A stretch of DNA of 38,212 nt from an uncultured Lachnospiraceae bacterium (GCA_946407725.1 CAMJPM010000024.1:1-38212), one strand, 5' to 3'. Numbered from the stretch's first letter, positions 17,756 to 26,052 are shown. Notes: a model not told the origin generated them from the letters alone. Numbers and translations are program-made.

Positions 17756-17791
17756 TTGCATAAATATACATTATTATTGTATATTATGCAA
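17756..17791 (-). promoter_or_regulatory. arg operon promoter within paired ARG-box-like operator
   Basis: On the minus strand TTGCAT (17786-17791) and TATATT (17763-17768) are separated by exactly 17 bases. Both hexamers lie inside two facing AT-rich 14-15-base boxes (17756-17770 and 17778-17791) of the form TTGCATAA...TATACA, which resemble ArgR boxes of Firmicutes. Binding across both would block the -35 and -10 together. ArgR itself is not in the window; repression by arginine is inference. Confidence 0.65.
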
Positions 17792-17837
17792 GTCTTTTTT
17801 CATTCCATTATAAATGTGCGCAATTTTATGTATTATA

Positions 17838-18031
17838 GGATAGCGAATTTTATCGAAAATTCGCTATCCGTACTTGGCACGTGCCCTGCTTTTTAGGGCA
17901 CGTGTCCCGCGGAACGCGGGATTTCCGAACGCATTTTCCGCTTTTGCGTTCGGAAACCTATAGGTTTCCGAACGCAAAAGCAAGACACGTGCCAGGTACG
18001 ATCATTGAATTTCTGGTGAAATTCAATGATC
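17838..18031. repeat. array of inverted repeats with a perfect 42-bp palindrome
   Basis: In order: a 14-bp hairpin (17838-17869, loop ATCG); an outer pair 17870-17883/17986-17999 (13 of 14 bases) enclosing CACGTGCCCT/AGGGCACGTG (17878-17887, 17895-17904), CCCGCG-GAA-CGCGGG (17906-17920) and TTTCCGAACGCA/TGCGTTCGGAAA (17922-17933, 17945-17956); a perfect 42-bp palindrome (17940-17981, centre TATA); and a 14-bp hairpin ending the array (18000-18031, loop TGGT). The array fills the space between the divergent argC promoter and degV. No ORF, tRNA or transposase is visible inside. Confidence 0.85.
17915..17958 (+). repeat. 44-bp intergenic repeat, copy B
   Basis: Matches the reverse complement of 6379-6422 at 41 of 44 positions. 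It forms part of the hairpin array, and its right half also makes up most of the left arm of the 42-bp palindrome. Confidence 0.7.
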
Positions 18032-18095
18032 TATGATATAATAAACCGAATTTGTTGTAAACGGAATAATCTGTAAACAATAGAAAGGTATTACC

Positions 18096-18935
18096 GTGAA
18101 GATCAGACTTATCGGAGACAGCTGCTGCGAGTTTCCAGAAGATATATTAAATAAATACGAGTGTTTAAGAGTTCCCCTCACTATCCAGGTAGGCGAGGAT
18201 AATGTTATAGATGACGATACCTTTGATCAGGAAGATTTTCTTAAAAAGGTGGCGGCATATCCCAAATGTCCCCGTTCTTCCTGTCCCTCTCCGGATCTGT
18301 ACATTAAAGCCTATGAGGGAGATGCTGACGTGATCTTTGTTTCCACACTTTCTGCCTCTCTTTCCGGCTCCTATAACAGCGCCGTTCTTGCAAAAAAGCT
18401 CTATGAAGAAGAAGGCGGCAGCTCAAGGATCCATGTGTTCAATTCCAATTCCGCCTCCGGAGGAGAAGCCCAGGTACTTATTAAAGCGGCTTCACTTATG
18501 GAGGAAGGCTTTTCCTTTGAAGAGACTGTGGAAAAGACAGAAGCCTTTATTAATAATGAAATGCGTACCTACTTTGTGCTGGAAAGCCTGGAAACCCTGC
18601 ATAAAAACGGCCGCCTGTCACGGCTTAAGTACATGACAGCTTCGGCGCTGAATATAAAGCTGGTGTGTGCCGGGGATAAGGGAACCATAATTCAGCTGGC
18701 TCTGGCCAGGGGTATGAAGAGGGCTCTGGAAAAAATGATAGACATTTCTCTTGAAAAAGTCAGGAATACCGAGGAAAGGATACTTCTGATAAGCCACTGC
18801 AACTGCAGGAAAAGAGCAGAAGCGGTACTTTCTTCATATATCGAAAAAGCTAAATTCGCAAAAACCTATATCCTGGACACTGCAGGCATCAGCTCTCTGT
18901 ATGCCGGTGACGGCGGGATAATAGTCACGTTCTGA
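18096..18935 (+). CDS. DegV-family fatty-acid-binding protein
   Basis: DegV proteins bind a fatty acid between two domains; FakB members present it to the kinase FakA for phosphorylation. Evidence: N-terminal 'LIGDSCCEFPEDIL', 'SCPSPDLYIKAYEG' (the SxPS-type loop, here SCPSP), 'VFVSTLSASLSGSYNSAVLA' and the typical 'YFVLESLETLHKNGRLSR'. Length 279 is normal. The start is GTG 18096 with AAAGG 7 bases upstream. Its stop codon abuts that of the convergent LytTR gene. No FakA (DAK-domain) gene is nearby, so the FakB role is inference from the family. Confidence 0.93.
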   Translation: MKIRLIGDSCCEFPEDILNKYECLRVPLTIQVGEDNVIDDDTFDQEDFLKKVAAYPKCPRSSCPSPDLYIKAYEGDADVIFVSTLSASLSGSYNSAVLAKKLYEEEGGSSRIHVFNSNSASGGEAQVLIKAASLMEEGFSFEETVEKTEAFINNEMRTYFVLESLETLHKNGRLSRLKYMTASALNIKLVCAGDKGTIIQLALARGMKRALEKMIDISLEKVRNTEERILLISHCNCRKRAEAVLSSYIEKAKFAKTYILDTAGISSLYAGDGGIIVTF

Positions 18936-19676
18936 TCAGTCCTGGTTTTGCTCTGTCCATTCCTTCCAGCTTCTGAGGATACCGGGTTTTGAGAAAATAG
19001 AGAATTTAATTATTGCACCATTGGACATTTTGAAGGAATTTCCGGATACCGAAACCACCTCTCTCATGTTTATTATGGTGCTTTTTGATACCCTCATAAA
19101 GCCCCGGATATCAGGGGGAAAAGAGGGAATTATGTCCATTAATCTGCTGTAGGTGCGAAACTGTCTGTCTCCCGTAAGGGAAAAGGAAACAACTCCTTTT
19201 TCCTCCAGAATATAGATTATCTCTTCCGGATGTACATATATAGTCCCGCTCTCCCCTCTGAGCTCCACCTTCTTTATATGTTTTTCCTTAAATTTCAATG
19301 CGGCATCAATGGCATTTCTGTAATCCCGCTCCTGAAGGGGTTTACTCAGATAATGAAGATTTTCAAAGGCAAACCGGGAATCATCCCCGTATTTCTCCTT
19401 ATAATTAAATGCGCCGGAACACAAAAAAACGGGATATTCGCAGCCTTTTTTTACCATATCAAAAGCCACCATCATCCCGTCCCGTTTTTCGCTGACATCT
19501 ATAAAGGCCAGATCATATTTTTCCATAAAGGGAAAAAAAGCGTCCTCGTTTCCATATGTTTCAAAATACAGAGCATCCCCGAGGGATGCCCTGTATGAAG
19601 ATTCTCTGTACAGAAGCCTTTCCGCCTGCTTCCTGTCAGCAGGATTGTCATCTACAAGTGCAAGATATATTGCCAT
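18936..19676 (-). CDS. LytTR-family response regulator
   Basis: A receiver domain (~1-120) with Asp9/Asp10, probable phospho-acceptor Asp60 in 'LAFIDVSEK', Ser87 and Lys112 in 'LSKPL' is followed by a LytTR DNA-binding domain (~140-240: 'IIYILEEKGVVSFSL', 'FMRVSKSTIINMREV'). Such regulators often control peptide-signalling or surface genes and are partnered by HPK10-type kinases. None is in the window, so it is an orphan here. An AAAGGGG site precedes ATG 19676. The stop codon abuts the DegV stop on the other strand (shared TGATCA), leaving no room for a terminator between them. Confidence 0.88.
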   Translation of the reverse strand: MAIYLALVDDNPADRKQAERLLYRESSYRASLGDALYFETYGNEDAFFPFMEKYDLAFIDVSEKRDGMMVAFDMVKKGCEYPVFLCSGAFNYKEKYGDDSRFAFENLHYLSKPLQERDYRNAIDAALKFKEKHIKKVELRGESGTIYVHPEEIIYILEEKGVVSFSLTGDRQFRTYSRLMDIIPSFPPDIRGFMRVSKSTIINMREVVSVSGNSFKMSNGAIIKFSIFSKPGILRSWKEWTEQNQD

Positions 19677-19714
19677 TTGCCGATACGCCCCTTTAAATTA
19701 AGTAATGATTTTTA

Positions 19715-20014
19715 TTACATAAAGGAAAAGTTATAGGGAGAAAGAAACAAAACCGCCAGTACAGCCGCCACCTGGATAACCAATATAAGCGGCATCCCTA
19801 TTACAAATTTCAGCTTCTGTGTCTTATGATGAAATAAACGCATTCCTAAAATACAGCCCGGTGTTCCCCCGAGAAAGGCCGGGATAAACAGGGAGAACTC
19901 GCTTATCCGCCAGTAGTTCCGCTCTGCTTTTTTCTTATCGATAAACATCTGGATAAATCCCCAGAGATTGACAACAAGGAGATATATTCCCACGGGAAGC
20001 AGCAGTTTTTTCAT
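19715..20014 (-). CDS. DUF1294 small membrane protein
   Basis: The 99-residue protein shows the DUF1294 pattern: TM1 (~4-24) with 'YLLVVNLWGFIQMFIDKKKA', a conserved loop 'WRISEFSLFIPAFLGGTPGCILGMRLFHHKT', described here as Arg-Ile-x-E, GG and H-H-K-T, and a C-terminal TM (~70-95). DUF1294 proteins are integral membrane proteins of unknown function, sometimes fused to cold-shock domains, which is not the case here. It starts one base after the argG stop and is probably co-transcribed with it; a functional link to arginine is not implied. Confidence 0.85.
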   Translation of the reverse strand: MKKLLLPVGIYLLVVNLWGFIQMFIDKKKAERNYWRISEFSLFIPAFLGGTPGCILGMRLFHHKTQKLKFVIGMPLILVIQVAAVLAVLFLSPYNFSFM

Positions 20015-20015
20015 C

Positions 20016-21239
20016 TTATGGCTTTTCCGATCCGTTTAATTTCATTGCCCTTACTTTGGTGGAAAGACCAAAGAGGGTAATAAAGCCCTGGGCATCATGA
20101 TGATCATAGAGATCGCCTGTCTTAAACGACGCAAGGCTTTCATTATAAAGTGAATAGGGTGAAGATTCTCCGCACTTGATGATATTGCCCTTATAGAGCT
20201 TGAATTTCACCTCTCCGGTAACATATTCCTGAGTCTTTGAGATAAATGCGCAAAGTGCCTCCCTTAAGGGTGAAAACCACTTTCCTTCATATACCAGCTG
20301 GGCAAGCTCATCACTCAGATGCTTCTTGACCCTTGCACATTCCCTGTCAAGAATAAGCTCTTCAAGCTGTTCGTGGGCCGCATAGAGAATGGTTCCTCCG
20401 GGAGTTTCATATACTCCGCGGCTCTTCATGCCCACAACCCTGTTCTCCACAATATCCACGATACCTACACCGTGCTTTCCCCCCAGAGTGTTAAGGGTAC
20501 GGATAACCTCGGAAACCTTCATTTTTTTGCCGTTTACGGAAACCGGAACGCCCTTTTCAAATTCCATGGTGACATATTCCGGTTCATCCGGTGCATCCTC
20601 CGGACGTACGCCCAGTACAAGAAGATGCTTGAAATTCGGCTCAAGAGAGGGATCCTCCAGCTCCAGCCCCTCATGGCTGATGTGCCATAAATTCCTGTCC
20701 CTGCTGTATGACGAATCCGCACTAAAGGGAAGATTGATACCGTGCTGTCTGCAGTATTCTATCTCGGATTCCCTGGAATCCAGCTTCCAGGCATTATCCC
20801 TCCAGGCAGCTATGATCTTCAGATCAGGAGCCAGAGCCTTTATTCCCAACTCAAACCTTATCTGGTCATTTCCCTTTCCGGTAGCTCCGTGACATATAGC
20901 GGATGCATTTTCCTTACGTGCTATCTCCACCAGTCTCTTGGCAATGAGCGGTCTTGCCATGGAAGTACCGAGAAGGTACTGATTTTCGTATACGGCATGG
21001 GCCTGAACACAGGGAAGTATATATTCATCCGCAAACTCATCTATGACATCTTCAATATAGAGCTTTGCGGCACCGCAGGATTTCGCCCTTTCCTCCAGGC
21101 CATCCAGTTCTTCTTCCTGTCCGCAGTCAATACATACGCATATCACATCATAATCATAGGTTTCCTTAAGCCAGGGAATTATTGCCGTAGTGTCAAGTCC
21201 GCCGGAATAAGCAAGTATTACTTTTTCTTTGTCTGCCAT
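20016..21239 (-). CDS. argG: argininosuccinate synthase
   Basis: ArgG joins citrulline and aspartate using ATP. The N-terminus carries the PP-loop 'LAYSGGLDTT', followed by 'CHGATGKGNDQIRFE' and 'DRNLWHISHEG', all hallmarks; 407 residues is the usual bacterial length. It lies ~2.3 kb from argC in the same direction, with its own upstream region (21240-21388). That region contains TTGCCT-17-TATCAT on the minus strand as a weak promoter candidate. argF and argH are outside the window. The downstream DUF1294 gene is one base away. Confidence 0.97.
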   Translation of the reverse strand: MADKEKVILAYSGGLDTTAIIPWLKETYDYDVICVCIDCGQEEELDGLEERAKSCGAAKLYIEDVIDEFADEYILPCVQAHAVYENQYLLGTSMARPLIAKRLVEIARKENASAICHGATGKGNDQIRFELGIKALAPDLKIIAAWRDNAWKLDSRESEIEYCRQHGINLPFSADSSYSRDRNLWHISHEGLELEDPSLEPNFKHLLVLGVRPEDAPDEPEYVTMEFEKGVPVSVNGKKMKVSEVIRTLNTLGGKHGVGIVDIVENRVVGMKSRGVYETPGGTILYAAHEQLEELILDRECARVKKHLSDELAQLVYEGKWFSPLREALCAFISKTQEYVTGEVKFKLYKGNIIKCGESSPYSLYNESLASFKTGDLYDHHDAQGFITLFGLSTKVRAMKLNGSEKP

Positions 21240-21388
21240 TTATCATTATCCTTTCGTTAATTAAACCGCTAAAACAACTTATACAATGATACAACTAATA
21301 CTCTTTCAAGGCAATAGGGCAAGTTGTTACTGTTCAGCCCTGTGGCGAAGTGCTGGACATTTTTTTGATTCGGGGATAAACTGATGAT

Positions 21389-21865
21389 ATGACCGCATTA
21401 AAAATAAAAAACATCAAACAATTCATGAGCCTTTTATTCATGTCCGAAACATTTGACACCTTTACGGTGGAGGAAGCGGCAATAAAGACCTACGCCTTCT
21501 TTAATATCGACGGCGCATACGATACGGGCTTTTTCGGGGGAGAAGAAACCGCCCCGAAATCATTTGACGGCTATACACGGTGGAAGCTCCTCAGAATCAC
21601 CTGTATTGAGATAATAAAGGGAAAACACACGCCTTCCTTCATGAAATTCGTATTTCACGGAAACAGGGAGGAATTCTCTGATATACCTGAGTATGCGGAC
21701 ATAAAGGCTTTGCTCTTTATCATCAGGTATGACAGTAATGGACTTACAATAACCACCGGCACATCCATGAACTCTTTTTCGCTGGATTTCAGCATTGACA
21801 GGCTTTGGGACGAGGCCGTAAAAAAGCTTTTAACTGCCCGGAACGTGGATTACGAAGAGCTCTGA
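21389..21865 (+). CDS. DUF5721-like protein
   Basis: The 158-residue sequence resembles small conserved proteins of Lachnospiraceae annotated as DUF5721: N-terminal 'ALKIKNIKQFMSLLF', 'FDTFTVEEAAIKTYAFFNIDG', 'WKLLRITCIEIIKGKHTP' and 'TTGTSMNSFSLDF'. It looks like a soluble cytoplasmic protein without membrane segments; no catalytic motif is evident and function is unknown. Recognition is from memory of the family pattern and is moderate. The ATG follows a weak GGGGA 13 bases upstream. It is divergent from argG and convergent with pyrD, their ends 5 bases apart. Confidence 0.7.
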   Translation: MTALKIKNIKQFMSLLFMSETFDTFTVEEAAIKTYAFFNIDGAYDTGFFGGEETAPKSFDGYTRWKLLRITCIEIIKGKHTPSFMKFVFHGNREEFSDIPEYADIKALLFIIRYDSNGLTITTGTSMNSFSLDFSIDRLWDEAVKKLLTARNVDYEEL

Positions 21866-21870
21866 CTCCG

Positions 21871-22779
21871 TTATATACATCCGATTATCTCATGTATGTC
21901 CTTCACTCCGGTCTTAACGCAAAAGCTCTCAATTCCCCCGATCACCTTTATCATAGCTTCCGGATCGTGGAAATTGTACATTCCCACAGCCACAGCGCTG
22001 GCACCGGCCATCATGAATTCCACGGCATCCTCTCCGCTTGTTATGCCGCCCATTCCTATCACGGGGATCTTAACCGCATGGCTTGCGTCATAGACCATCC
22101 TGACTGCCACCGGCCTTATGGCGGGTCCGGAAAGACCTCCTGTCCTGTTGGCTATGGCGAACTTTCTATTATAAATATCTATCTTCATGGCCATCAGGGT
22201 ATTAATAAGGGAAATGGCATCTGCGCCTCCAGCTTCGGCGGCCTTTGCCATTTCGGAGATATCGGTCACATTGGGAGAAAGCTTCATGATAACAGGCTGC
22301 TTTGCCTTTTTCTTAACAAGTGAGGTTACTCTTTCCAGCATCCTTTTATCGGTGCCAAAAGCAATGCCTCCGGTCCTGACATTCGGGCAGGATACGTTTA
22401 TCTCCAGCATCTGTACCCTGCTTTCCCCGGCAAGCCTTTCCACCACCTCAATATACTCTTCCTCCGTATGACCGCAGACATTCACTATGACATTGGTATC
22501 AAAATCCGAAAGAAAAGACAGATCCCTCTTAATAAACACATCTATTCCCGGATTTTGCAGTCCTATGGCATTCATCATTCCGGAAGGTGTCTCGGCTATC
22601 CTTGGAGTGGGATTTCCTTCCCAGGGTACATTTGATACCCCCTTTGTCACCACCGCACCCAGGCGGTTGAGATCCGTAAATTCCGCGTACTCCATTCCGC
22701 TTCCAAAGGTTCCGGAGGCGTCCATAACCGGATTCTTAAAAACCGTACCTGCAATTGTTACCGACAGATCCACACTCAT
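21871..22779 (-). CDS. pyrD: dihydroorotate dehydrogenase B, catalytic subunit
   Basis: PyrD (class 1B) oxidises dihydroorotate to orotate with FMN and passes electrons to PyrK and NAD+. Evidence: 'NPVMDASGTFGSGMEY', 'NAIGLQNPG', the catalytic cysteine in 'INVSCPNV' (class 1; class 2 has Ser), 'VIMKLSPNVTDI' and 'IPVIGMGGITSGEDA' for flavin-phosphate binding. The 302-residue length is typical. Its ATG overlaps the pyrK stop by 4 bases (ATGA), so the subunits are made in a coupled way. Confidence 0.97.
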   Translation of the reverse strand: MSVDLSVTIAGTVFKNPVMDASGTFGSGMEYAEFTDLNRLGAVVTKGVSNVPWEGNPTPRIAETPSGMMNAIGLQNPGIDVFIKRDLSFLSDFDTNVIVNVCGHTEEEYIEVVERLAGESRVQMLEINVSCPNVRTGGIAFGTDKRMLERVTSLVKKKAKQPVIMKLSPNVTDISEMAKAAEAGGADAISLINTLMAMKIDIYNRKFAIANRTGGLSGPAIRPVAVRMVYDASHAVKIPVIGMGGITSGEDAVEFMMAGASAVAVGMYNFHDPEAMIKVIGGIESFCVKTGVKDIHEIIGCI

Positions 22780-23570
22780 ATTTCCACTTCCTCTGCTTCA
22801 AATACAGGGCCTTCCGTACATATCCTCGCGTTGTTCACATGGGAATGGGAATCTGTATGCCTTGTTTTTACGGTGCATCCAAGGCATGCTCCCACACCGC
22901 ATGCCATCCTCTCTTCCAGGGAGATATATGCCGGGATTCCTTTTTCTGCCGCCAGCGCCTTAACAGCCTTCAACATCCTCAATGGTCCGCAGGCGTAGAT
23001 AATATCGGGTAAAATCTCCTTTTCCCGGACTGCATCCATTACAGTTCCGTGAACCCCTGTGCTTCCGTCATCGCTGGAAAGCACCACCTCCGCGTATTCT
23101 TCAAACTCCTTATTCAAAAAGATACCCGCATTCACTCCTCTGTAACCCAGCACTGCGGTCATTCTCTCCCTTTCCGTACCCGCCTTTTTTAATGCACGGG
23201 AAAGATACAGGAGAGGCGGGGCTCCGATTCCTCCGGCAATGAGAAGGATCCGCTCCCTGTTCTCTGCTTTATCTACGGGAAATCCGTTACCCGAGGGTCC
23301 GAGTATTTCAAAGCTGTCGCCCTTTTCAGCCCTGGAAAGCTCTTCTGTTCCGTAACCCGCGACACGGTATACCAGCCTTATCTCTCCCGCTTCACTGTCT
23401 GCACCGCAAATACTTATCGGCCTTCTTAAGAGTCTGGAATCCGACTTTGTGCCGATCATCACAAACTGACCGGCCCTGCAGAGCCCGGCAATACCTGTCT
23501 TAAATACCGTGCTGTATACGCCGGTGGCCAGTTTTTCGTTTTTGATTACTGTTGCTTTTTCATTTATCAT
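22776..23570 (-). CDS. pyrK: dihydroorotate dehydrogenase B, electron-transfer subunit
   Basis: PyrK carries FAD and a [2Fe-2S] cluster linking PyrD to NAD+. Visible: 'LLRRPISICGAD' (FAD-binding R-P-x-S), 'LIAGGIGAPPLLYL' (NAD-binding G-G-x-G), and C-terminal cluster ligands in 'ERMACGVGACLGCTVKT' plus the Cys of 'ARICTEGPVF'. At 264 residues it is complete. A G-rich tract precedes the ATG, but the ribosome site is weak. A GGCCGCC/GGCGGCC inverted repeat sits 30-80 bases upstream; I saw no convincing PyrR-binding loop. Confidence 0.96.
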   Translation of the reverse strand: MINEKATVIKNEKLATGVYSTVFKTGIAGLCRAGQFVMIGTKSDSRLLRRPISICGADSEAGEIRLVYRVAGYGTEELSRAEKGDSFEILGPSGNGFPVDKAENRERILLIAGGIGAPPLLYLSRALKKAGTERERMTAVLGYRGVNAGIFLNKEFEEYAEVVLSSDDGSTGVHGTVMDAVREKEILPDIIYACGPLRMLKAVKALAAEKGIPAYISLEERMACGVGACLGCTVKTRHTDSHSHVNNARICTEGPVFEAEEVEI

Positions 23571-23658
23571 AAATATTCAAAAACCCCCGCCCGATTGACT
23601 GTTGGCCGCCAAATATCTGCTCGTGAAATCACGGCGGCCACTTGGCAACTTATCACAC

Positions 23659-23684
23659 AAAAGCCGGGGCAGTGCCGCCCCGGC
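23659..23684 (-). terminator. intrinsic terminator of the hypothetical gene at 23709
   Basis: On the minus strand an 8-bp GC-only stem GCCGGGGC/GCCCCGGC (23677-23684 and 23663-23670) with a 6-base loop is followed by TTTTGTGTG. It ends the upstream gene and separates it from pyrK. Confidence 0.8.
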
Positions 23685-23708
23685 CTTATAAACATGATCA
23701 TACGGCTG

Positions 23709-24341
23709 TTATGCCTCTGTCTTTATCCCGTCATCTTCTGCGGATTTCATCCATTCCTCAAACTTGCTGTGAACCGCATCATAGGTCTGTTTACTGATAT
23801 CGGGAAGATCCTTCCCCCACTCTTTTGTAGCCGCTTTATAACCCTTGTCAAAAGCATCCAAAAGCTCCTGGGCTTTAGAGGGATCATCTCCTGAAAGAGC
23901 CTTTGCAAAATCCAGTATTCTGTCAGAAGTTTTCTTTACGCCCCAGTACCCGTCTTCAGAGATATCCTCCTGGGCCTTTTTCTTTGCAAGCTCATCTACA
24001 GTGTACTCACCGCTTGCCAGATACTTCCAGATGGAATCACTGCCTGTTGCCTGGGAAAATGCCTTGCCCTGGCCGGTCATCATCTTCTGGACTATTTCAG
24101 TGAGCTGCTGCATCTGCTGCTCCTGATCGGCTTTAAGCTGGGCAATAAGAGCGGAATTAACCTTCTTATTTCCGTTCTTTACTTTGGCATTGTCTGCCTC
24201 CGGGGATTTTTCATATACAGCGGCGGCCTCTGTTTCCTTGGGGGTCTCTGCCGCTTTTTCCTGTTTAGCCGGAGCTGCCGCAGAGGAATAATCTGCATAA
24301 AGCCTGCTCACATCTGTGCTGCCTAATCCTGATACACTCAT
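23709..24341 (-). CDS. conserved hypothetical protein (Lachnospiraceae-type)
   Basis: I recognise the C-terminal half (~95-205) as a recurring conserved domain in Lachnospiraceae proteins: 'ISEDGYWGVKKTSDRILDFAKALSG' (split motif Y-W-G-V..TSDRI), then 'FDKGYKAATKEWG' and 'LPDISKQTYDAVHSKFEEW'. Its function is unknown. The N-terminal ~70 residues are Ala/Glu/Lys-rich and probably disordered, followed by a Gln-rich helix. ATG 24341 is chosen because GTGAGGAT lies ~6 bases upstream. The frame stays open to an ATG at 24482 with no ribosome site; that extension would add 47 residues with 'GQGCKGCAGG'. There is no signal peptide from the chosen start, so it is probably cytoplasmic. Confidence 0.75.
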   Translation of the reverse strand: MSVSGLGSTDVSRLYADYSSAAAPAKQEKAAETPKETEAAAVYEKSPEADNAKVKNGNKKVNSALIAQLKADQEQQMQQLTEIVQKMMTGQGKAFSQATGSDSIWKYLASGEYTVDELAKKKAQEDISEDGYWGVKKTSDRILDFAKALSGDDPSKAQELLDAFDKGYKAATKEWGKDLPDISKQTYDAVHSKFEEWMKSAEDDGIKTEA

Positions 24342-24546
24342 ATCATCCTCACATTTCCGGGATATCTGCACCCCTCCGGCGCATCCCTTACATCCTTGTC
24401 CTGTAGTTACCGCGATTTCCTTATCACAAAGGGGATAAACAGGCATACTGAATGTATGCGTTGTCATCTCTGTTATCGTCATTATATAACAGTTTCTTTA
24501 GTAAAATCTGCAACAAAATAGGATTGTATCTGATTTTGTACAAAAA

Positions 24547-26052
24547 TCACTCAATAGCTTTCTTAAGGGGAGTGAGATCCAGTCCCGGGGCATCATTTAA
24601 GACCTTCAACAGATCCTCTGCCATTTTCTTTGTCCCACCGGATACCGCACTTTCAATATTAAGGGGCATAATAGGTTCATGCAGGGACTTTCTTAAAAGG
24701 AACCATCCGTCTCCGTGAGATCCGTCGGTATTGATCCTGACCCCTTCATAGTTTTCCTTCTCAAGGCTCCATCCGGGGATTTCCGGTGCTTTTTCCTCAA
24801 GGAGCTTCAGCACCCTGTCCCCGTTTTCACTGATATTTTCTGCGGTAACAGGGAACCTCACCTCTATGCTCTCCGCGGGCTCTGTCAAAGTGCTTATCAT
24901 GCCCTTCAGATCATGACCCTTTCCCAGCTCAATAAGCAGCTTGACCATGAGATAAGCTCCGTCATCCAGGAAATAATTCTCCTTTAAGGCTCCGTGTCCG
25001 CTGGTCTCTATGGCAAGGCGGCTGTCAATGCCTTCATTATTCAGTCTGATGGCCTCATTAATCACATTTTTGTACCCGCGCTTAAAACGCCTGTGTACTC
25101 CGCCCTTTTCCCGGATAAACGCCGCAAGCCCGTCACTCGTCACCGAATCCGTAACTATGGTGGTGCCGGGATGTTCGCGTATCTCTATGGCTGAGAGAAT
25201 GGCTATAAGGTCGTTCCTCACAAGAGCCTTGCCGTCAGGAAGAACCGCCCCCGCTCTGTCCACATCGGTATCAAAAATAATACCCAGATCCGCTTTGGCA
25301 GACAGGGTCGCCTCCCGCACAGATTCAGCGGCCTCCTTGTTTTCCGGATTTGGTATATGGTTCGGGAAGCTTCCGTCGGGTTCAAGGAACTGACTTCCGC
25401 TGATATCAGCTCCCAGTTCTTTCAGCACCTTTTCCGCAAAAAAGCCGCCGGCACCGTTTCCGGCATCCACAATTATATGCCTGCCTTTAAGGGGATGGTC
25501 ATGATCTTTTGCATTGACACCGTCACATATCTTTTCCTTCAGATATGATATATAAACACTCATAAAATCAGAGTTATGGGCGGTCACGTTCTTTTCGGAA
25601 ATCTCCCTGTCCGGAGCCAGCTCCGTGAGAGCTTTAATATCCTCTTTTTCCAGACCTCCGGAGGGAGTAAAGAATTTAAGGCCGTTCCTGTGATATGGAA
25701 GATGGCTTGCCGTTATCATGATGCTGCCATCAAAGGGATCATCCGAAAGAACTGTTGACATGAACATGGCCGGTGTACTGGAAAGCCCGGTATAATAGGG
25801 GATCCCTCCCCCGGAGCTGATGCCGTCAAAGACCGCTTTGGAGAGAGCTTCCCCGGTAAGGCGGGAATCCCTTCCAACGGCTATCCTCACAGGCTTTTTA
25901 CCGCTTTTCTCCTCCAGCCAGACCGTGAAAGCAGCTGCCAGATGGCTTACCGCTTCATAATCCAGCGTGACGGGGTCATTCCACTCATTCTCCATGGCAA
26001 TGCCTCTTATGTCGCTTCCGTTCTGCAATTTTCTGTAATCTTCCCTGTTCAT
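24547..26052 (-). CDS. phosphomannomutase/phosphoglucomutase-family enzyme
   Basis: Alpha-D-phosphohexomutase family, moving phosphate between C1 and C6 of a hexose. Evidence: 'GSDIRGIA' near the N-terminus, phosphoserine loop 'MITASHLPYHRNG' (Ser near 115), metal loop 'IFDTDVDRAG' (usually DGDxDR; the first Gly is Thr here), sugar-binding 'ETSGHGALKENY' and a C-terminal phosphate-binding 'NTDGSHGDGWFLLRKS'. ATG 26052 follows a GGAAGGAGAGG tract; the frame extends to 26082. The 501 residues are within range. Mannose versus glucose specificity cannot be decided; 'ETSGHG' rather than 'ExSGH' with a DGD loop suggests a divergent subgroup. It lies 52 bases after plsC. Confidence 0.88.
   Translation of the reverse strand: MNREDYRKLQNGSDIRGIAMENEWNDPVTLDYEAVSHLAAAFTVWLEEKSGKKPVRIAVGRDSRLTGEALSKAVFDGISSGGGIPYYTGLSSTPAMFMSTVLSDDPFDGSIMITASHLPYHRNGLKFFTPSGGLEKEDIKALTELAPDREISEKNVTAHNSDFMSVYISYLKEKICDGVNAKDHDHPLKGRHIIVDAGNGAGGFFAEKVLKELGADISGSQFLEPDGSFPNHIPNPENKEAAESVREATLSAKADLGIIFDTDVDRAGAVLPDGKALVRNDLIAILSAIEIREHPGTTIVTDSVTSDGLAAFIREKGGVHRRFKRGYKNVINEAIRLNNEGIDSRLAIETSGHGALKENYFLDDGAYLMVKLLIELGKGHDLKGMISTLTEPAESIEVRFPVTAENISENGDRVLKLLEEKAPEIPGWSLEKENYEGVRINTDGSHGDGWFLLRKSLHEPIMPLNIESAVSGGTKKMAEDLLKVLNDAPGLDLTPLKKAIE

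Noticed and set aside
17838-18031. MITE or insertion-sequence remnant
   Set aside because: There is no target-site duplication or transposase trace; the array contains several unrelated palindromes rather than one pair of terminal repeats. Kept as an unexplained repeat array.
23571-23660. PyrR-type attenuator before pyrK
   Set aside because: A GGCCGCC/GGCGGCC stem exists, but the conserved PyrR-binding loop sequence and a following terminator were not seen on the minus strand.
24342-24482. N-terminal extension of the conserved hypothetical with a CKGCAGG motif
   Set aside because: No ribosome site lies before the ATG at 24482, whereas GTGAGGAT sits properly before 24341, and the conserved domain does not need the extension.
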